Positions 17,330 to 26,993 are shown, counted from the first letter of the stretch. The stretch: 64,000 bases of DNA from Candidatus Aminicenantes bacterium UBA1061 (GCA_002316315.1 DCDG01000048.1:51433-115432); one strand, 5' to 3'. Translations and numbers: made by a program. The notes: generated from the sequence alone by a model not told the origin.

Positions 17330-18633
17330 TGACTATCAACCTTATCCTTTTTAATACTCTTCTTTTTATTCTTTGATTTTAACCTTAACATATCCAGGGC
17401 TTTTTGAGTAGCCTGAACTTTTATCTGGCGGCGATTGCCCTGGAAATAATTTTCAACCACATTTATGCCATCCTGGCTGGCCAGGCCGATATAGACCAGT
17501 CCTACGGGCTTTCTTGAGCTACCTCCACCGGGACCGGCAATGCCAGTAATGGCCAGGGCCAGATCAGCCGGAGCCTGCTTTCTAGCTCCGGCAGCCATTG
17601 ATTCAGCAACTTCGCGGCTGACCGCGCCTTTTTCTTTAATCAGTTTACTTGGAACTCCTAAAAATTTGGTCTTGGCTTTATTGCTATAAGTCACCAGGCC
17701 GGCAAGAAAATAATTGGAGCTGCCAGGTACGGATGTAATCCTGTCGGCCAGCAGGCCACCTGTACAGGACTCGGCACAGGCCAGGGTCTGACCAAGAGCT
17801 GATAGCTCGTGGCCAACGACTTCCTCCAGAGTCTGTCCCTCGGTGGAAAAGACCTTGTCTCCCAGTAGCTTTATAATCATGTCTTTTACCTTATTAAAAA
17901 TCTTTTCATTCTGTTTATTAATCTCTTTGACTGGCAGGGTTAATCTAATCTGAACCTCACCTGGCGAGGCCAGAGTGGTCAATTCAAGTTCAGGGGGCAA
18001 AAGGCGGTAAACAGGTTTTATCCTGTCTTCGACCCAGGACTCACCAGCACCCGTAGTTCTTATAATGGCTTTAAGGACATAATTATTCCGGTAAATTCCG
18101 ATTTTTTCTTCGATCAGTTTTTCCACCATTGGATTGAATTCGGGTGGTGGACCTGGCAAAAGGGCCAGAAGATGTGTTCTGGTTTCAAGCCACAAGCCAG
18201 GAGCAGTACCGTTCGGGTTGTCAAGTACTTCAGCTCCCTTGATGATATAAGCTTGCTTGCGGTTGGAGGGGGTCATCTTGGCTCCCCGGGCAGCAAAGCG
18301 ATCTTTTATCTTCTTTAGAATCGCCGGGCAGAAAACCAGCGGGCGTTTTACCACGCGAGCCACTGCTTCCCTCGTCCGGTCATCGTCAGTTGGTCCCAAT
18401 CCGCCGCTGATAAAAATTAGTCGGCTGCGGCTGAGTGCGACTTTTACAGCCCCAACAATATCATCTAATCGGTCACTGACCACAGATTTATATTTTATTT
18501 CCAGTCCAAGATTCTCCAATTTATCTGCCAGAAAAAGAGAATTTGTTTCGGGATAAGAAGAAGTCAACAGCTCACTACCAATAGCAATATATTCAATGTT
18601 TTCTTTCACCTGATTTAAATCCGGTCTGCTCAT
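17326..18633 (-). CDS. cinA: CinA: ADP-ribose pyrophosphatase / NMN deamidase (PncC) fusion
   Basis: 435 residues in two domains. Residues ~10-175 are a molybdopterin-binding-like (COG1058) domain with IAIGSELL and SGGLGPTDDD; ~275-420 form the PncC-type NMN deamidase with ACAESCTGGLLADRITSVPGSS and ALAITGIAGPGGGS. The protein recycles NAD by-products. The 3' end encodes a very lysine-rich tail. A TTG start at 18639 is rejected in favour of the ATG at 18633 with GAGGAG six bases upstream. It lies ten bases downstream of pgpA and overlaps thpR. Confidence 0.93.
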   Translation of the reverse strand: MSRPDLNQVKENIEYIAIGSELLTSSYPETNSLFLADKLENLGLEIKYKSVVSDRLDDIVGAVKVALSRSRLIFISGGLGPTDDDRTREAVARVVKRPLVFCPAILKKIKDRFAARGAKMTPSNRKQAYIIKGAEVLDNPNGTAPGLWLETRTHLLALLPGPPPEFNPMVEKLIEEKIGIYRNNYVLKAIIRTTGAGESWVEDRIKPVYRLLPPELELTTLASPGEVQIRLTLPVKEINKQNEKIFNKVKDMIIKLLGDKVFSTEGQTLEEVVGHELSALGQTLACAESCTGGLLADRITSVPGSSNYFLAGLVTYSNKAKTKFLGVPSKLIKEKGAVSREVAESMAAGARKQAPADLALAITGIAGPGGGSSRKPVGLVYIGLASQDGINVVENYFQGNRRQIKVQATQKALDMLRLKSKNKKKSIKKDKVDSQ

Positions 18634-18643
18634 GTTCAACTCC

Positions 18644-19096
18644 TCATTTAAATGCTAAAATCACCAGGCTGGTGCCTATGGCGGCTAGCAGACCTGCGGC
18701 CAGGTCATCAGCCATAATACCCCAGCCCCAGCTTATTTTTTCCAGTCTCTTTATGCCGAGTGGCTTGATAATGTCAAAAAAACGAAAAAGTAAAAAAGAA
18801 GTGGCTAACCATTTCCAGTCCGGCTTTACCAGGAAAAGCGCCAGTAACTGACCGGCCACCTCGTCAATGACAATTTTTCCCGGATCTTTAAGATTAAGAT
18901 GACGGGCATAAATGGTTGAGAAATAAATTCCAGAAGCAACCACAAACAGCAGGAGTAAAAGGTAATAAGGCCAGGCCAATCTGCTTAAAATATATCTATA
19001 GATCAACAAAGCCAGAAAACTGGCCAGAGTTCCGGGAGCCAAGGGAAAGAAGCCTGTTCCAAAAAAGGTGGAAATCACCTCAGATAGTTTTAGCAT
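18644..19096 (-). CDS. pgpA: Phosphatidylglycerophosphatase A
   Basis: 150-residue membrane phosphatase forming phosphatidylglycerol from its phosphate. Seen: the N-terminal STFFGTGFFPLAPGTLAS with the conserved G-P-GT, the acidic DPGKIVIDEVAGQ motif that binds the phosphate/Mg2+, and RFFDIIKPLGIKRLEKI followed by DDLAAG. Four hydrophobic helices. The start lies within the last 17 bases of rimO. It shares a phospholipid theme with plsY and gpsA in the same operon. Confidence 0.94.
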   Translation of the reverse strand: MLKLSEVISTFFGTGFFPLAPGTLASFLALLIYRYILSRLAWPYYLLLLLFVVASGIYFSTIYARHLNLKDPGKIVIDEVAGQLLALFLVKPDWKWLATSFLLFRFFDIIKPLGIKRLEKISWGWGIMADDLAAGLLAAIGTSLVILAFK

Positions 19097-20423
19097 TTAG
19101 AGCCTTTCCAACCAGGTCATAAGTCCGAGCTCCGGTGATTTTAACTTGAAGAAAATCGGGTTTTCTATTTGAGGCCAGAATTTGATCATTATTCTTAATA
19201 ATCACCCTGCCATCCACTTCTGGTGCTTGAAATTTTGTCCGGCCGTAGAAAACACACTTTTCTAATGCGCTTGCGTCATGGCCTTCGAATAGGACTTCCA
19301 GAATCTGGCCCTTGAAAATACGATAAAAGTCTCTGGAAATTTCTTTCTGAATTGCCATAATTTCCTGTCTCCTTCTTTCTTTCTCCTCTGGCGAAACTGT
19401 CTCTTTTAGGTTAATAGCTGGAGTACCAGGTTCAGCAGAATAGCTAAAAACTCCTAAATGTTCGAAACGGGCCTCCCGAACGAATTGTTTTAATTCTGAA
19501 AATTCTCTTGACCCTTCTCCAGGGAAACCAACAATCAAAGAAGTTCTGATGACTGCTCCTTTGACAGTGCTTCTTATTTTTTCTATTAATCGTAGAGAAT
19601 CTCTGGCTTTGATTGATCGGCCCATCTTTTTAACCATAGTGGCCGAGGCATGCTGAAAGGGAAGATCAAAATAGGGGCAGATTTTCTTTTCATTCATTAT
19701 CTCCAGTAAATCATCATGGATTTCCTCTGGATACCCATATAACCATCTGATCCATTTTATATCTTTAATAGAAATGAGCCGGTCAAGAAGTCTGGCCAGA
19801 CCACTTTTAAGACCACGGTCGCGCCCAAAAAAAGTACTGTCCTGAGAAACAAGATTAATCTCCCTGATACCAAGAGAAGCTAAATTCCTGGCTTCAGACA
19901 CAATAGAACTAATACTTCTGGACCTATATGGTCCCTTGATCAAGGGAATACTGCAAAATGAACAGCGGTGAGAACAACCTTCAGAAATTTTGATATAGGC
20001 CCAGTTTGGCCCGGTGCTGATTACCCGCGGAGTCCGGTCGTCGAGCAGAAAGGTGGTTTGGCGGGGGACTAATTTTTCATTTTGCAAAAGCTCACCCAGA
20101 CGGTCAAAGTCTGTGACTCCTGACCACAGATCGACAAGGGGATACTTAGCCTTTAGATAATCTCTATACCTCTCAACGTAGCAACCAACTACTGCCAGGC
20201 GCCGTAAAGGATTCTTTGCCTTCCAGACGAGGACTTTTTCTATGGTCTTCTGGCTTTCAGCTCTGGCCTCCTGGATAAATCCGCAGGTATTAATAATCAC
20301 CACCTCGGCTTCTTCCAGGTCAGCAGTAAAACTGTGTCCCTGCTCGTTCAAGCAGCCCAGAATGACCTCTGAGTCCACCAGATTTTTAGCACAGCCAAGA
20401 GTAATAAGAGTTATTCTTGACAT
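19080..20423 (-). CDS. rimO: Ribosomal protein uS12 methylthiotransferase
   Basis: 447-residue radical-SAM enzyme adding a methylthio group to Asp-89 of ribosomal protein S12. Order: UPF0004 domain (1-~120, with TLGCAKNLVDSE and NTCGFI cysteines), radical-SAM core with the CxxxCxxC cluster in CSHRCSFC near 150, and a C-terminal TRAM domain (~375-440). LGCAKNLVDSE and GFIQEAR-type residues favour RimO over the tRNA enzyme MiaB. Starts ten bases after asnS ends; the upstream ribosome site is poor. Confidence 0.94.
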   Translation of the reverse strand: MSRITLITLGCAKNLVDSEVILGCLNEQGHSFTADLEEAEVVIINTCGFIQEARAESQKTIEKVLVWKAKNPLRRLAVVGCYVERYRDYLKAKYPLVDLWSGVTDFDRLGELLQNEKLVPRQTTFLLDDRTPRVISTGPNWAYIKISEGCSHRCSFCSIPLIKGPYRSRSISSIVSEARNLASLGIREINLVSQDSTFFGRDRGLKSGLARLLDRLISIKDIKWIRWLYGYPEEIHDDLLEIMNEKKICPYFDLPFQHASATMVKKMGRSIKARDSLRLIEKIRSTVKGAVIRTSLIVGFPGEGSREFSELKQFVREARFEHLGVFSYSAEPGTPAINLKETVSPEEKERRRQEIMAIQKEISRDFYRIFKGQILEVLFEGHDASALEKCVFYGRTKFQAPEVDGRVIIKNNDQILASNRKPDFLQVKITGARTYDLVGKALNAKTI

Positions 20424-20433
20424 TCAGTTGATC

Positions 20434-21726
20434 TCAAGGGTAAATCTTATACAGTAGCCTCGGGAAAGGAATGGTTTCCCTGATATGGGACAATTTACAT
20501 AGCCAGGCCACGGTTCTTTCCAGGCCAAGTCCAAACCCCGAGTGCGGAAATGTACCATAGCGCCTGAGATCCACATACCATTTATAGGCTTCAGCCGGCA
20601 GATTGAATTCCTTAATTCTCTGTTCCAGCAACTCTAAATCATGGATTCTCTGGCCACCGCCAATTATTTCACCGAAACCTTCTGAGGCCAGAAAATCAAC
20701 ACCTAAAGCCAGGTCCGGACGATCTTTATCCGGTTGCATATAAAATGCCTTAATTTTAGCTGGAAAATGGGTGACACAAACTGGCCGATCAAATATTTCT
20801 GATAGTAATGTCTCTTCCGGTGACCCAAAATCATCTCCATAAGCAAGCTCATATCCTTTTTCTTTTAACAACCGGACTGCCTCATCATAAGTCACCTGAG
20901 GAAAAGGCTTATGGATCCTTTCCAGCGGGCCAGTATCACGCTCCAGGACATCGAGATCAGCCCGGCGTCTTTCCAGCACTCTTTCCAGGATAAACATGAC
21001 CAGGTCCTGCCCGAGCTCGATAATATCCTGGAGGGTAGCAAATGCCACCTCTGGTTCAACCATCCAGAATTCAATCAAATGACGCCTGGTCTTTGATTTT
21101 TCTGCTCGAAAAGTCGGCCCGAAACAATAGACCTTACCAAAGGCAGCAGCCGTGGCTTCATTATAAAGCTGACCGCTCTGGCTGAGATAGGCCTTCTGAT
21201 CAAAATATGAGGTTTCAAACAGAGTAGTGGTGCCCTCACAAGCACTTGGCGTCAGAATGGGTGTGTCCATCAGGCGGAAACCGCGGTCATTAAAGAAATC
21301 CCGGATGGCACTAATTGTCTCCGCCCTGACCTGTAAAACAGCATGCTGTTTCTGCGATCTCAACCACAGGTGGCGGTGTTCCATCAGAAACGCCACGGAA
21401 TGTTCTTTGGGCGTAATCGGGTAATCTCTGGCGATCTGAATGACCTCTATTTCTTTGATGTCCAGTTCGTAGCCACCTGGAGCCCGCTTATCTGCCCTGA
21501 CCAGCCCGCGGACAATAAGTGATGACTCCTGAGTAAGCTCATCAAAAACGCAGAAAAGAGGGAAGTCTTTATCATAACTGAAAATTGTTCCCTGAATTAT
21601 TCCTGTGCCATCCCGGACGAGCAGAAAGCGCACTTTTCCGCTGGATCTCTTGTTATAAACCCAGCCGCGGATTTCGACTTCCTGTCCATCATATTGACTT
21701 ATATCTTCAACATAGACCCATTTCAT
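20434..21726 (-). CDS. asnS: Asparaginyl-tRNA synthetase
   Basis: 430-residue class IIb synthetase: N-terminal OB-fold anticodon domain (~15-100, VEIRGWVYNKRSSGKVRF), motif 2 FRAEKSKTRRHLIEFWMVE, and motif 3 GFGLGLERTVAWL. The terminal HIRETIPFPR and the absence of the bacterial AspRS insertion domain favour AsnRS over AspRS. It is close to archaeal-type AsnRS in length and style. No ribosome site precedes the ATG, and the promoter -10 ends nine bases before it, so the transcript may be leaderless. It heads an eight-gene run reaching 14370. Confidence 0.92.
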   Translation of the reverse strand: MKWVYVEDISQYDGQEVEIRGWVYNKRSSGKVRFLLVRDGTGIIQGTIFSYDKDFPLFCVFDELTQESSLIVRGLVRADKRAPGGYELDIKEIEVIQIARDYPITPKEHSVAFLMEHRHLWLRSQKQHAVLQVRAETISAIRDFFNDRGFRLMDTPILTPSACEGTTTLFETSYFDQKAYLSQSGQLYNEATAAAFGKVYCFGPTFRAEKSKTRRHLIEFWMVEPEVAFATLQDIIELGQDLVMFILERVLERRRADLDVLERDTGPLERIHKPFPQVTYDEAVRLLKEKGYELAYGDDFGSPEETLLSEIFDRPVCVTHFPAKIKAFYMQPDKDRPDLALGVDFLASEGFGEIIGGGQRIHDLELLEQRIKEFNLPAEAYKWYVDLRRYGTFPHSGFGLGLERTVAWLCKLSHIRETIPFPRLLYKIYP

Positions 21727-21735
21727 AGTGGTGAA

Positions 21736-21763
21736 ATTATATCAAATTGGACTGTTAATTCAA
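21736..21763 (-). promoter_or_regulatory. Promoter of the asnS operon
   Basis: On the minus strand, TTGAAT (21758-21763) and a perfect TATAAT (21736-21741) are separated by 16 bases. Only nine bases lie between the -10 box and the asnS ATG, so transcription should begin within about three bases of the start codon. Confidence 0.6.
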
Positions 21764-21916
21764 TCATGGCTGGCTGAAAAAGCCCCTTTTGTGGTCTTAG
21801 CTGGCTTCTTCTAAATTTCCGGCGGCCATCTTTTTTATTATCTGCCTCGATCAAAATTCTGACAGAACAGAAGTTGAAAAAATTATCAGTCTGTTTTAAC
21901 TTAAAGTCTTAAAGCT

Positions 21917-22471
21917 ATGGGCGAAATAAAAAGTTTTACACCAGTCAAATTAATCTGTGGACTGATTTTTTCAGATGACCTGATAAGAGAAAGAGCACAG
22001 AATATCCTGGCAGAAAAGTTCGGCCCGTCGGACTTTCAAAGCCAATCTTTTCTCTTCAATTTTAGCCACTATTACGAACAGGATATGGGCCAGAATCTAA
22101 AAAGATGTTTTATGAGTTTCGAGACTCTGATTGATCCACAGGACTTGTCATCTATAAAGCATCAAACCAACAAAATTGAACAAAATTTCAAGCTGCTTTT
22201 TCCCGGGTTAAATCGTCCTGTTAATCTTGATCCGGGCTATCTTAAGGCTTCGGCCCTGATCATGGCCACCACCAAAGATTTTGCTCACCGCATCCCCTTG
22301 ACTGACGGCATCTATGCTCATCTGGAGCTGCTGTTGACCAAAGAGAAGGTCAGAACCCTGAACTGGACCTATCCTGACTTTTATCAGTCTGCCTATCATA
22401 ATTTTTTCCTGCAAGTCAGAAAAATATACCTGGATCAACTTAAAAGGCTGAGAGCAAAGCAAGAACTTTAG
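21917..22471 (+). CDS. DUF4416 family protein
   Basis: 184-residue soluble protein matching my recollection of DUF4416: an opening like PVKLICGLIFSDD, the central FSHYYEQDMG, then LDPGYLKASALIMATTKDFAHRIPL and LNWTYPDFYQS. No signal peptide, membrane segment or known catalytic motif. The conserved aromatic/acidic residues (YY-MG, LDPGY, YPDF) may form a binding site, but function is unknown. It stands alone, convergent with the cysteine desulfurase 20 bases away. No clear ribosome site is visible before 21917. Confidence 0.72.
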   Translation: MGEIKSFTPVKLICGLIFSDDLIRERAQNILAEKFGPSDFQSQSFLFNFSHYYEQDMGQNLKRCFMSFETLIDPQDLSSIKHQTNKIEQNFKLLFPGLNRPVNLDPGYLKASALIMATTKDFAHRIPLTDGIYAHLELLLTKEKVRTLNWTYPDFYQSAYHNFFLQVRKIYLDQLKRLRAKQEL

Positions 22472-22491
22472 TCGCTTAGTCCTGTTCTCAC

Positions 22492-23634
22492 CTAGTCGGC
22501 AAAAGTTCTTCGCAGCCCATTAATGATTTCAGGTACTTCGGCCAGGGCTTGCTCAATGTCTTCCTCAGTATTAAAACGGCCCACAGAAAACCTGATAGCT
22601 GAGCTGGCCTCTTCAGGACTTAAGCCCATGGCCAGAAGAACATGAGATATTTCTCCCGAACCCTCCGAGCAAGCGGAGCCAGTCGAAACATAAATCTCAG
22701 CTGTGGCCAGAGCCAGAAGAATGGCTTCAGCCGCCAGGCCGGGAAAAGAAAAATTTAAGGTACTCTTTATTCTTTTTATTGGATGCCCGTTAAATTTTAT
22801 TTCTTTAATTTTCTTTTCCAGGCCGGACTTCAGACGGTAAGCCAGCTTTTCTATCCGATCTCTGTCCTTCTTCCACTGCTCAATTAAAATTCTGCAAGCC
22901 TCTCCAAAACCAACAATCCCGGCTGTGTTTTCGGTGCCAGGCCGCAGCCCGAATTCCTGGTGTCCTCCGTGCATGACAGGTTTAAGGTCAAGTCCTTTTC
23001 TGACATAAAGAGCACCGGTCCCTTTCGGACCATATACTTTATGAGCTGATAGGCTTAAGAGATCCACACCCAGTGAGTCAACTTTCACATCAATCTTACC
23101 AAGAGCCTGAACAGCATCAGTATGAACAGGAACTCCATAATGATGGGCAATCTTGACTACTTCTTCTACAGGCTGAATGGTGCCGATTTCATTATTGGCC
23201 AGCATAACCGAGACCAGAACAGTATTAGACGAGATAACCGACTTTAAAAAATCCAGGTTAATTATTCCATCTTGATCAACTGGCAGGTAATAAACTGTAT
23301 AGCCATGGCCTTCAAGATAACGAGCAGTTTTCTGAACAGCTGGATGTTCTATGGAAGAGGTGATAAATTCCCTTTTTTCAGGCTGAGTTTCAATCAGCCC
23401 GAGAATGGCCAGATTGTCCGCCTCGGTTCCTGAACTTGTAAATATAATTTCCTGCCGCCGGGCTCCTAAAGCAGCGGCCACCTCCTCTCTGGCTTCAGTT
23501 ATTAAGCTTTTGACCTCCCGTCCAAGGGGATAAAGTGATGAAGGATTACCAAAGTTCCCCCTGATAAAACTGCCCACTTTTTCTGCAACCCGTGGATCAA
23601 TAGGTGTAGTTGCGTTGTTATCGAGATAAACCAT
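22492..23634 (-). CDS. iscS: Cysteine desulfurase (NifS/IscS type)
   Basis: 380-residue PLP enzyme that takes sulfur from cysteine for Fe-S clusters and tRNA thiolation. Seen: YLDNNATTPIDPRV at the start, the PLP-lysine motif SAHKVYGPKGTGALYVRKG, the HGGHQEFGLRPGTEN segment, and the flexible loop STGSACSEGSGEISHVL with the catalytic cysteine. The loop length is that of group I desulfurases. No iscU or regulator is adjacent, so it may serve several acceptors. Confidence 0.93.
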   Translation of the reverse strand: MVYLDNNATTPIDPRVAEKVGSFIRGNFGNPSSLYPLGREVKSLITEAREEVAAALGARRQEIIFTSSGTEADNLAILGLIETQPEKREFITSSIEHPAVQKTARYLEGHGYTVYYLPVDQDGIINLDFLKSVISSNTVLVSVMLANNEIGTIQPVEEVVKIAHHYGVPVHTDAVQALGKIDVKVDSLGVDLLSLSAHKVYGPKGTGALYVRKGLDLKPVMHGGHQEFGLRPGTENTAGIVGFGEACRILIEQWKKDRDRIEKLAYRLKSGLEKKIKEIKFNGHPIKRIKSTLNFSFPGLAAEAILLALATAEIYVSTGSACSEGSGEISHVLLAMGLSPEEASSAIRFSVGRFNTEEDIEQALAEVPEIINGLRRTFAD

Positions 23635-23724
23635 TTAGCCCCAACCTGTTACTCGTGCCAGTGAGCTGATCTCTGGAAGCTAATCAGGCTTCTCTTCTCT
23701 TAATAAACTAAAAGACCGCTAAGG

Positions 23725-24636
23725 TCAGCCTTTTTCAGCAAATTTTTCTTTTATGATCTTGACGACTTCTAAACCAGCTCTTTTCTGTCCTTCTTCAGTC
23801 GCGGCACCAAGATGCGGAGTAGCTGTTACCTTCGGATGATCAATCAGGCTGAAATCCTGAGGTGGTTCCTGACTGAAAACATCAAGAGCAGCGGCCTTGA
23901 CCTGGCCTGAGTTGAGAGCTTCCAGCAGAGCTTTTTCATCAACCACCCCGCCACGGGCAGCATTAACTATCACCATACCCTTTTTCATCCGTTCAAATTC
24001 TTTGGCTCCAAGAATCGGTTCAGGGGTTTTAGGTACATGAAGTGTTATAATATCTGCCTGAGCCAGAAGTTCATCCAGGTCAACTTGCTTGACAGCCAGC
24101 TCAGTTTTAATGGGAATAACATCATAAGCCACAATGTTCATACCAAAGGCCAGGGCCCGACGCGCTACTTCCAGACCAATCCGGCCAAAGCCAATAATCC
24201 CCAGGGTCTTGCCATACAATTCAGTGCCGCTGAATAACTTCTTTTCCCATTTATGCTGCTTCATAGACAGGTTAGCCGGGCCATGATGTCTGACTGCACC
24301 TATCATTAAACCAAGGACATGTTCAGCCACGGAAATGGATGTAGCTGAAGGAGTATTGGCCACAGCCACACCTTTTTCTTTGGCGGCTTTAACGTCAATC
24401 GTATCCAGCCCGATGCCAGCTCTAACGATTAATTTTAGATTCTGCCCGGCTTCAATGACGGGCCTGGTAATCTTGGTGGCACTTCTAACCACCACCACTT
24501 CAAAATCAGGAACAATCTTAACTAGGTCAGCTTCGTTCAGACCTGTCTGAACGCTGACCTCAAACCCGGGAACAGCCCGAAGTTCTTCTATGGCTTCCTG
24601 ATCAAGATGGTCAGCAATAAGGATTTTAGTGGTCAT
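23725..24636 (-). CDS. serA: D-3-phosphoglycerate dehydrogenase (short form, no ACT domain)
   Basis: 303-residue 2-hydroxyacid dehydrogenase. Substrate residues: VVRSATKITRPVIEAG and RAGIGLDTID near 50-80; NAD motif GIIGFGRIGLEVARRA near 145; catalytic Arg, Glu and His in AARGGVVDEKALLEAL and TPHLGAATEEGQ. It ends after the catalytic core without the regulatory ACT domain, so feedback inhibition by serine is not expected through that route. The ATG at 24636 is preferred to 24642 because GGGAGG is seven bases upstream. It overlaps the aminotransferase gene by four bases; together they fit serine synthesis. Confidence 0.88.
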   Translation of the reverse strand: MTTKILIADHLDQEAIEELRAVPGFEVSVQTGLNEADLVKIVPDFEVVVVRSATKITRPVIEAGQNLKLIVRAGIGLDTIDVKAAKEKGVAVANTPSATSISVAEHVLGLMIGAVRHHGPANLSMKQHKWEKKLFSGTELYGKTLGIIGFGRIGLEVARRALAFGMNIVAYDVIPIKTELAVKQVDLDELLAQADIITLHVPKTPEPILGAKEFERMKKGMVIVNAARGGVVDEKALLEALNSGQVKAAALDVFSQEPPQDFSLIDHPKVTATPHLGAATEEGQKRAGLEVVKIIKEKFAEKG

Positions 24637-25781
24637 TCCCATCCCTCCCTTAAAATTTTTTCTGCCGCAGCGACAGAGGCGCCAGGCTGGAATTGGTTAT
24701 AGCCCAGATCAAGCAAGGTCATTTCTAAAGCGGTCAAAGCAGTAACAATATCAAATCCTCCCATATAACCCAAATGAGCTATCCGGAAAAATTCGCCTTT
24801 ATGAGGATCCTGGGCATTGGAAATATAGGCCATATATTTGTTTTGCATGGTCTTAACCAGCTTGTTGCCATCAACACCGGCCGGGGTTTTGATAGCCGTC
24901 AGGATGTTGCCCGGCTTCTTGGCCAGCAGCTCGAGACCAATAGCTTTCGCTCCAGCTCTGGTGGCTTCGCCTAGAATGGCATGATGTTTCAGCAGGTTCT
25001 CCAGGCCAAGACTTTTGACCAGCTCAAGGGCCTTGCTTTGCTGAATAATAAGAGAAACACCTGGAGTCCAGGGGGTTGTCTGTTTTTCCAGATTCTTCCG
25101 GTATTTTTTAATATCATAATAAAATTTGGGCAACTTGGAACTTTCCACAAATTTCCAGGCTTTGGGACTGAGAGCAATATAAGCCAGACCTGGTGGAATC
25201 ATAAAGGACTTCTGAGAGCCCGTCACCATGACATCAATCTTCCATTCATCCATTGGACAGGGGGTAGCGCCCACACCGGAAATCCCGTCTACGACCAGTA
25301 TAGCATCAGTTTTAGACACCACTTCACCGAACCCTTTGATATCAAAGATAGCTCCGGTTGAAGTCTCGGAAAGCGTGGCAAAAATAGCTTTAACACCAGG
25401 GTTTTGCTCGATTTCTTTGGCCAGCTTCTCGGGCGGATAATCCTCGCCCCAGGGTATAATAATTTCTTTAGTCTCAAGTCCAAAAGCCCGGCAAATATTT
25501 CCCCATCTTTCTCCAAACTTTCCGCCATTGATAGTAATAATCTTATCACCAGGAGACAGAGTATTAATTACCGCCGTTTCCATGGCTCCAGTCCCGGAAG
25601 AGGCCAGGATATAGACATCTTCTTTTGTCTGGAAAACATATTTCAAGCCTTCAGTCACTTCCATAAATATTTTGCTAAATTCAGCTGTTCGGTGATGAAT
25701 AATCGGCTCAGCTGCCACCGACAGGACCTTCTCCGGCAACGGAGTTGGACCTGGAGACAGAAGGTAATATTTTTTTATCAT
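24633..25781 (-). CDS. Class V aminotransferase (serine-pyruvate / phosphoserine type)
   Basis: 382-residue PLP enzyme of the AGXT-like class V group. Seen: LSPGPTPLPEKVL at the N terminus, ASSGTGAMETAVINTL, VVDGISGVGATPCPMDEW (PLP Asp), and the Schiff-base lysine in TGSQKSFMIPPGLA. In many deep-branching bacteria and archaea such enzymes serve with a short serA to make serine, acting as phosphoserine or serine-pyruvate aminotransferase. The four-base overlap with serA supports that here. Serine-glyoxylate activity is an alternative. Confidence 0.87.
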   Translation of the reverse strand: MIKKYYLLSPGPTPLPEKVLSVAAEPIIHHRTAEFSKIFMEVTEGLKYVFQTKEDVYILASSGTGAMETAVINTLSPGDKIITINGGKFGERWGNICRAFGLETKEIIIPWGEDYPPEKLAKEIEQNPGVKAIFATLSETSTGAIFDIKGFGEVVSKTDAILVVDGISGVGATPCPMDEWKIDVMVTGSQKSFMIPPGLAYIALSPKAWKFVESSKLPKFYYDIKKYRKNLEKQTTPWTPGVSLIIQQSKALELVKSLGLENLLKHHAILGEATRAGAKAIGLELLAKKPGNILTAIKTPAGVDGNKLVKTMQNKYMAYISNAQDPHKGEFFRIAHLGYMGGFDIVTALTALEMTLLDLGYNQFQPGASVAAAEKILREGWE

Positions 25782-25862
25782 AACGATTCCTCCTTTTGGT
25801 TTTTAAATTAAGAATATAGTAAAGCCTAAAATCAGGCCGAAGTCAACCACTAAAAAATCACT

Positions 25863-26993
25863 TTATAATTCTAGCAAAAGCATGGTGAGTAAGGCTGTTC
25901 TTTCGATAAAAGATGGGAGAAAAAGGTGTTCATCGAGAGCATGTATTCCTTCTCCAGCCGGCCCAAGCCCGTCAAGGACAGGCACCCCCACCTGTGAAGC
26001 AATCGAACCATCAGACCCCCCGCCACTACGGCCTGCCTCCAGGTGCAAACCAAGAGAAGAAGCAATAGTCGAAGTCCGGGCAAATAGTTTTCTAGAAGCC
26101 GGGCTGAACTCCATTGGTGGGGTAAAACTGACGATGGAAGTCTTGATTTTGGCCAGGCGGCTGGTAGCTTTAAGTGTCCGCAAGAAGGATTTTATTCGGG
26201 TTAAATCCCGGCCTGTCCAGAATCTCAGGTCAACCATTGCCCACGCTTTTTCCGGAACAACATTGGCTTTCTCTCCGCCACCAATCAAGCCTAGATTGAT
26301 AGTCAGTCCATTTATTTTCAACTTCTTTAATTTCAGCCACTGATCGATTAGTTCTTCAATCGCATTGATACCTTTTTCTGGAGTACTGGCATGAGCTGAC
26401 CGGCCGCTGGCTTCGATTTTAATAACCAGGCGTCCTTTTCTCTCCATTTTTAAAGCTCCTCCGGGGAGAGCCGGCTCAAGACAAAGAACATTGGCTGCTT
26501 TTTTAGCCAGTAAACTAATCTCGCGGTGAGCCCCTTCGTGACCGGTTTCTTCTGCCGAATTGATAAATAGCCAGATTTTTCTCTTTGGTTCAAGGCCAAG
26601 ACTATTGATTGTTTTTAAAGCCATGATGGCAGAAACGACCCCAGCTTTCATATCAAGGGCACCAGGCCCGTAGAGGCGATCAGCAATCAGGTAAAAAGGC
26701 ATTCGCTCAATAGTGCCAACGGGCCAGACAGTATCAATATGAGTTAGAATTAGAAGCGGTTTTTCGCTATCCTTCATTGGCCCGGCCGAATATTCGACCA
26801 AAAAGAGATCTCCAATTTCCTTTTGTGGAATTTTTTTAATTTTTGCACCTAATTGATTGAGCTCAGAAATAACTGCCGCCGAACAGTTATCCACTGCCTT
26901 TTTATCAGAAGTGGGTGATTCCAGTTGAACCAGGGTTTTTAGCTGGCTAACCATTTCCCCCTGTCGTGATTTGAAGTAGCGTAAATAATCCAT
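25863..26993 (-). CDS. M20 family metallopeptidase (carboxypeptidase G2/ArgE-like)
   Basis: 376-residue soluble M20 peptidase. Zinc-site residues: ILTHIDTVWP (H, D), GPGALDMKAG (bridging Asp), SAEETGHEGA (catalytic and ligand Glu), LCLEPAL (Glu), and a C-terminal ligand histidine in GIHALDEHLF. The lid domain carries GRSAHASTPEKG. Closest in style to glutamate carboxypeptidases; substrate is undetermined. AGGAGG directly precedes the ATG at 26993. It lies 81 bases upstream of the aminotransferase on the same strand and may share its transcript. Confidence 0.88.
   Translation of the reverse strand: MDYLRYFKSRQGEMVSQLKTLVQLESPTSDKKAVDNCSAAVISELNQLGAKIKKIPQKEIGDLFLVEYSAGPMKDSEKPLLILTHIDTVWPVGTIERMPFYLIADRLYGPGALDMKAGVVSAIMALKTINSLGLEPKRKIWLFINSAEETGHEGAHREISLLAKKAANVLCLEPALPGGALKMERKGRLVIKIEASGRSAHASTPEKGINAIEELIDQWLKLKKLKINGLTINLGLIGGGEKANVVPEKAWAMVDLRFWTGRDLTRIKSFLRTLKATSRLAKIKTSIVSFTPPMEFSPASRKLFARTSTIASSLGLHLEAGRSGGGSDGSIASQVGVPVLDGLGPAGEGIHALDEHLFLPSFIERTALLTMLLLEL

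Noticed and set aside
25882..26343. 153-codon plus-strand frame within the M20 peptidase gene
   Set aside because: Antisense shadow; the M20 reading has all metal ligands and a ribosome site.
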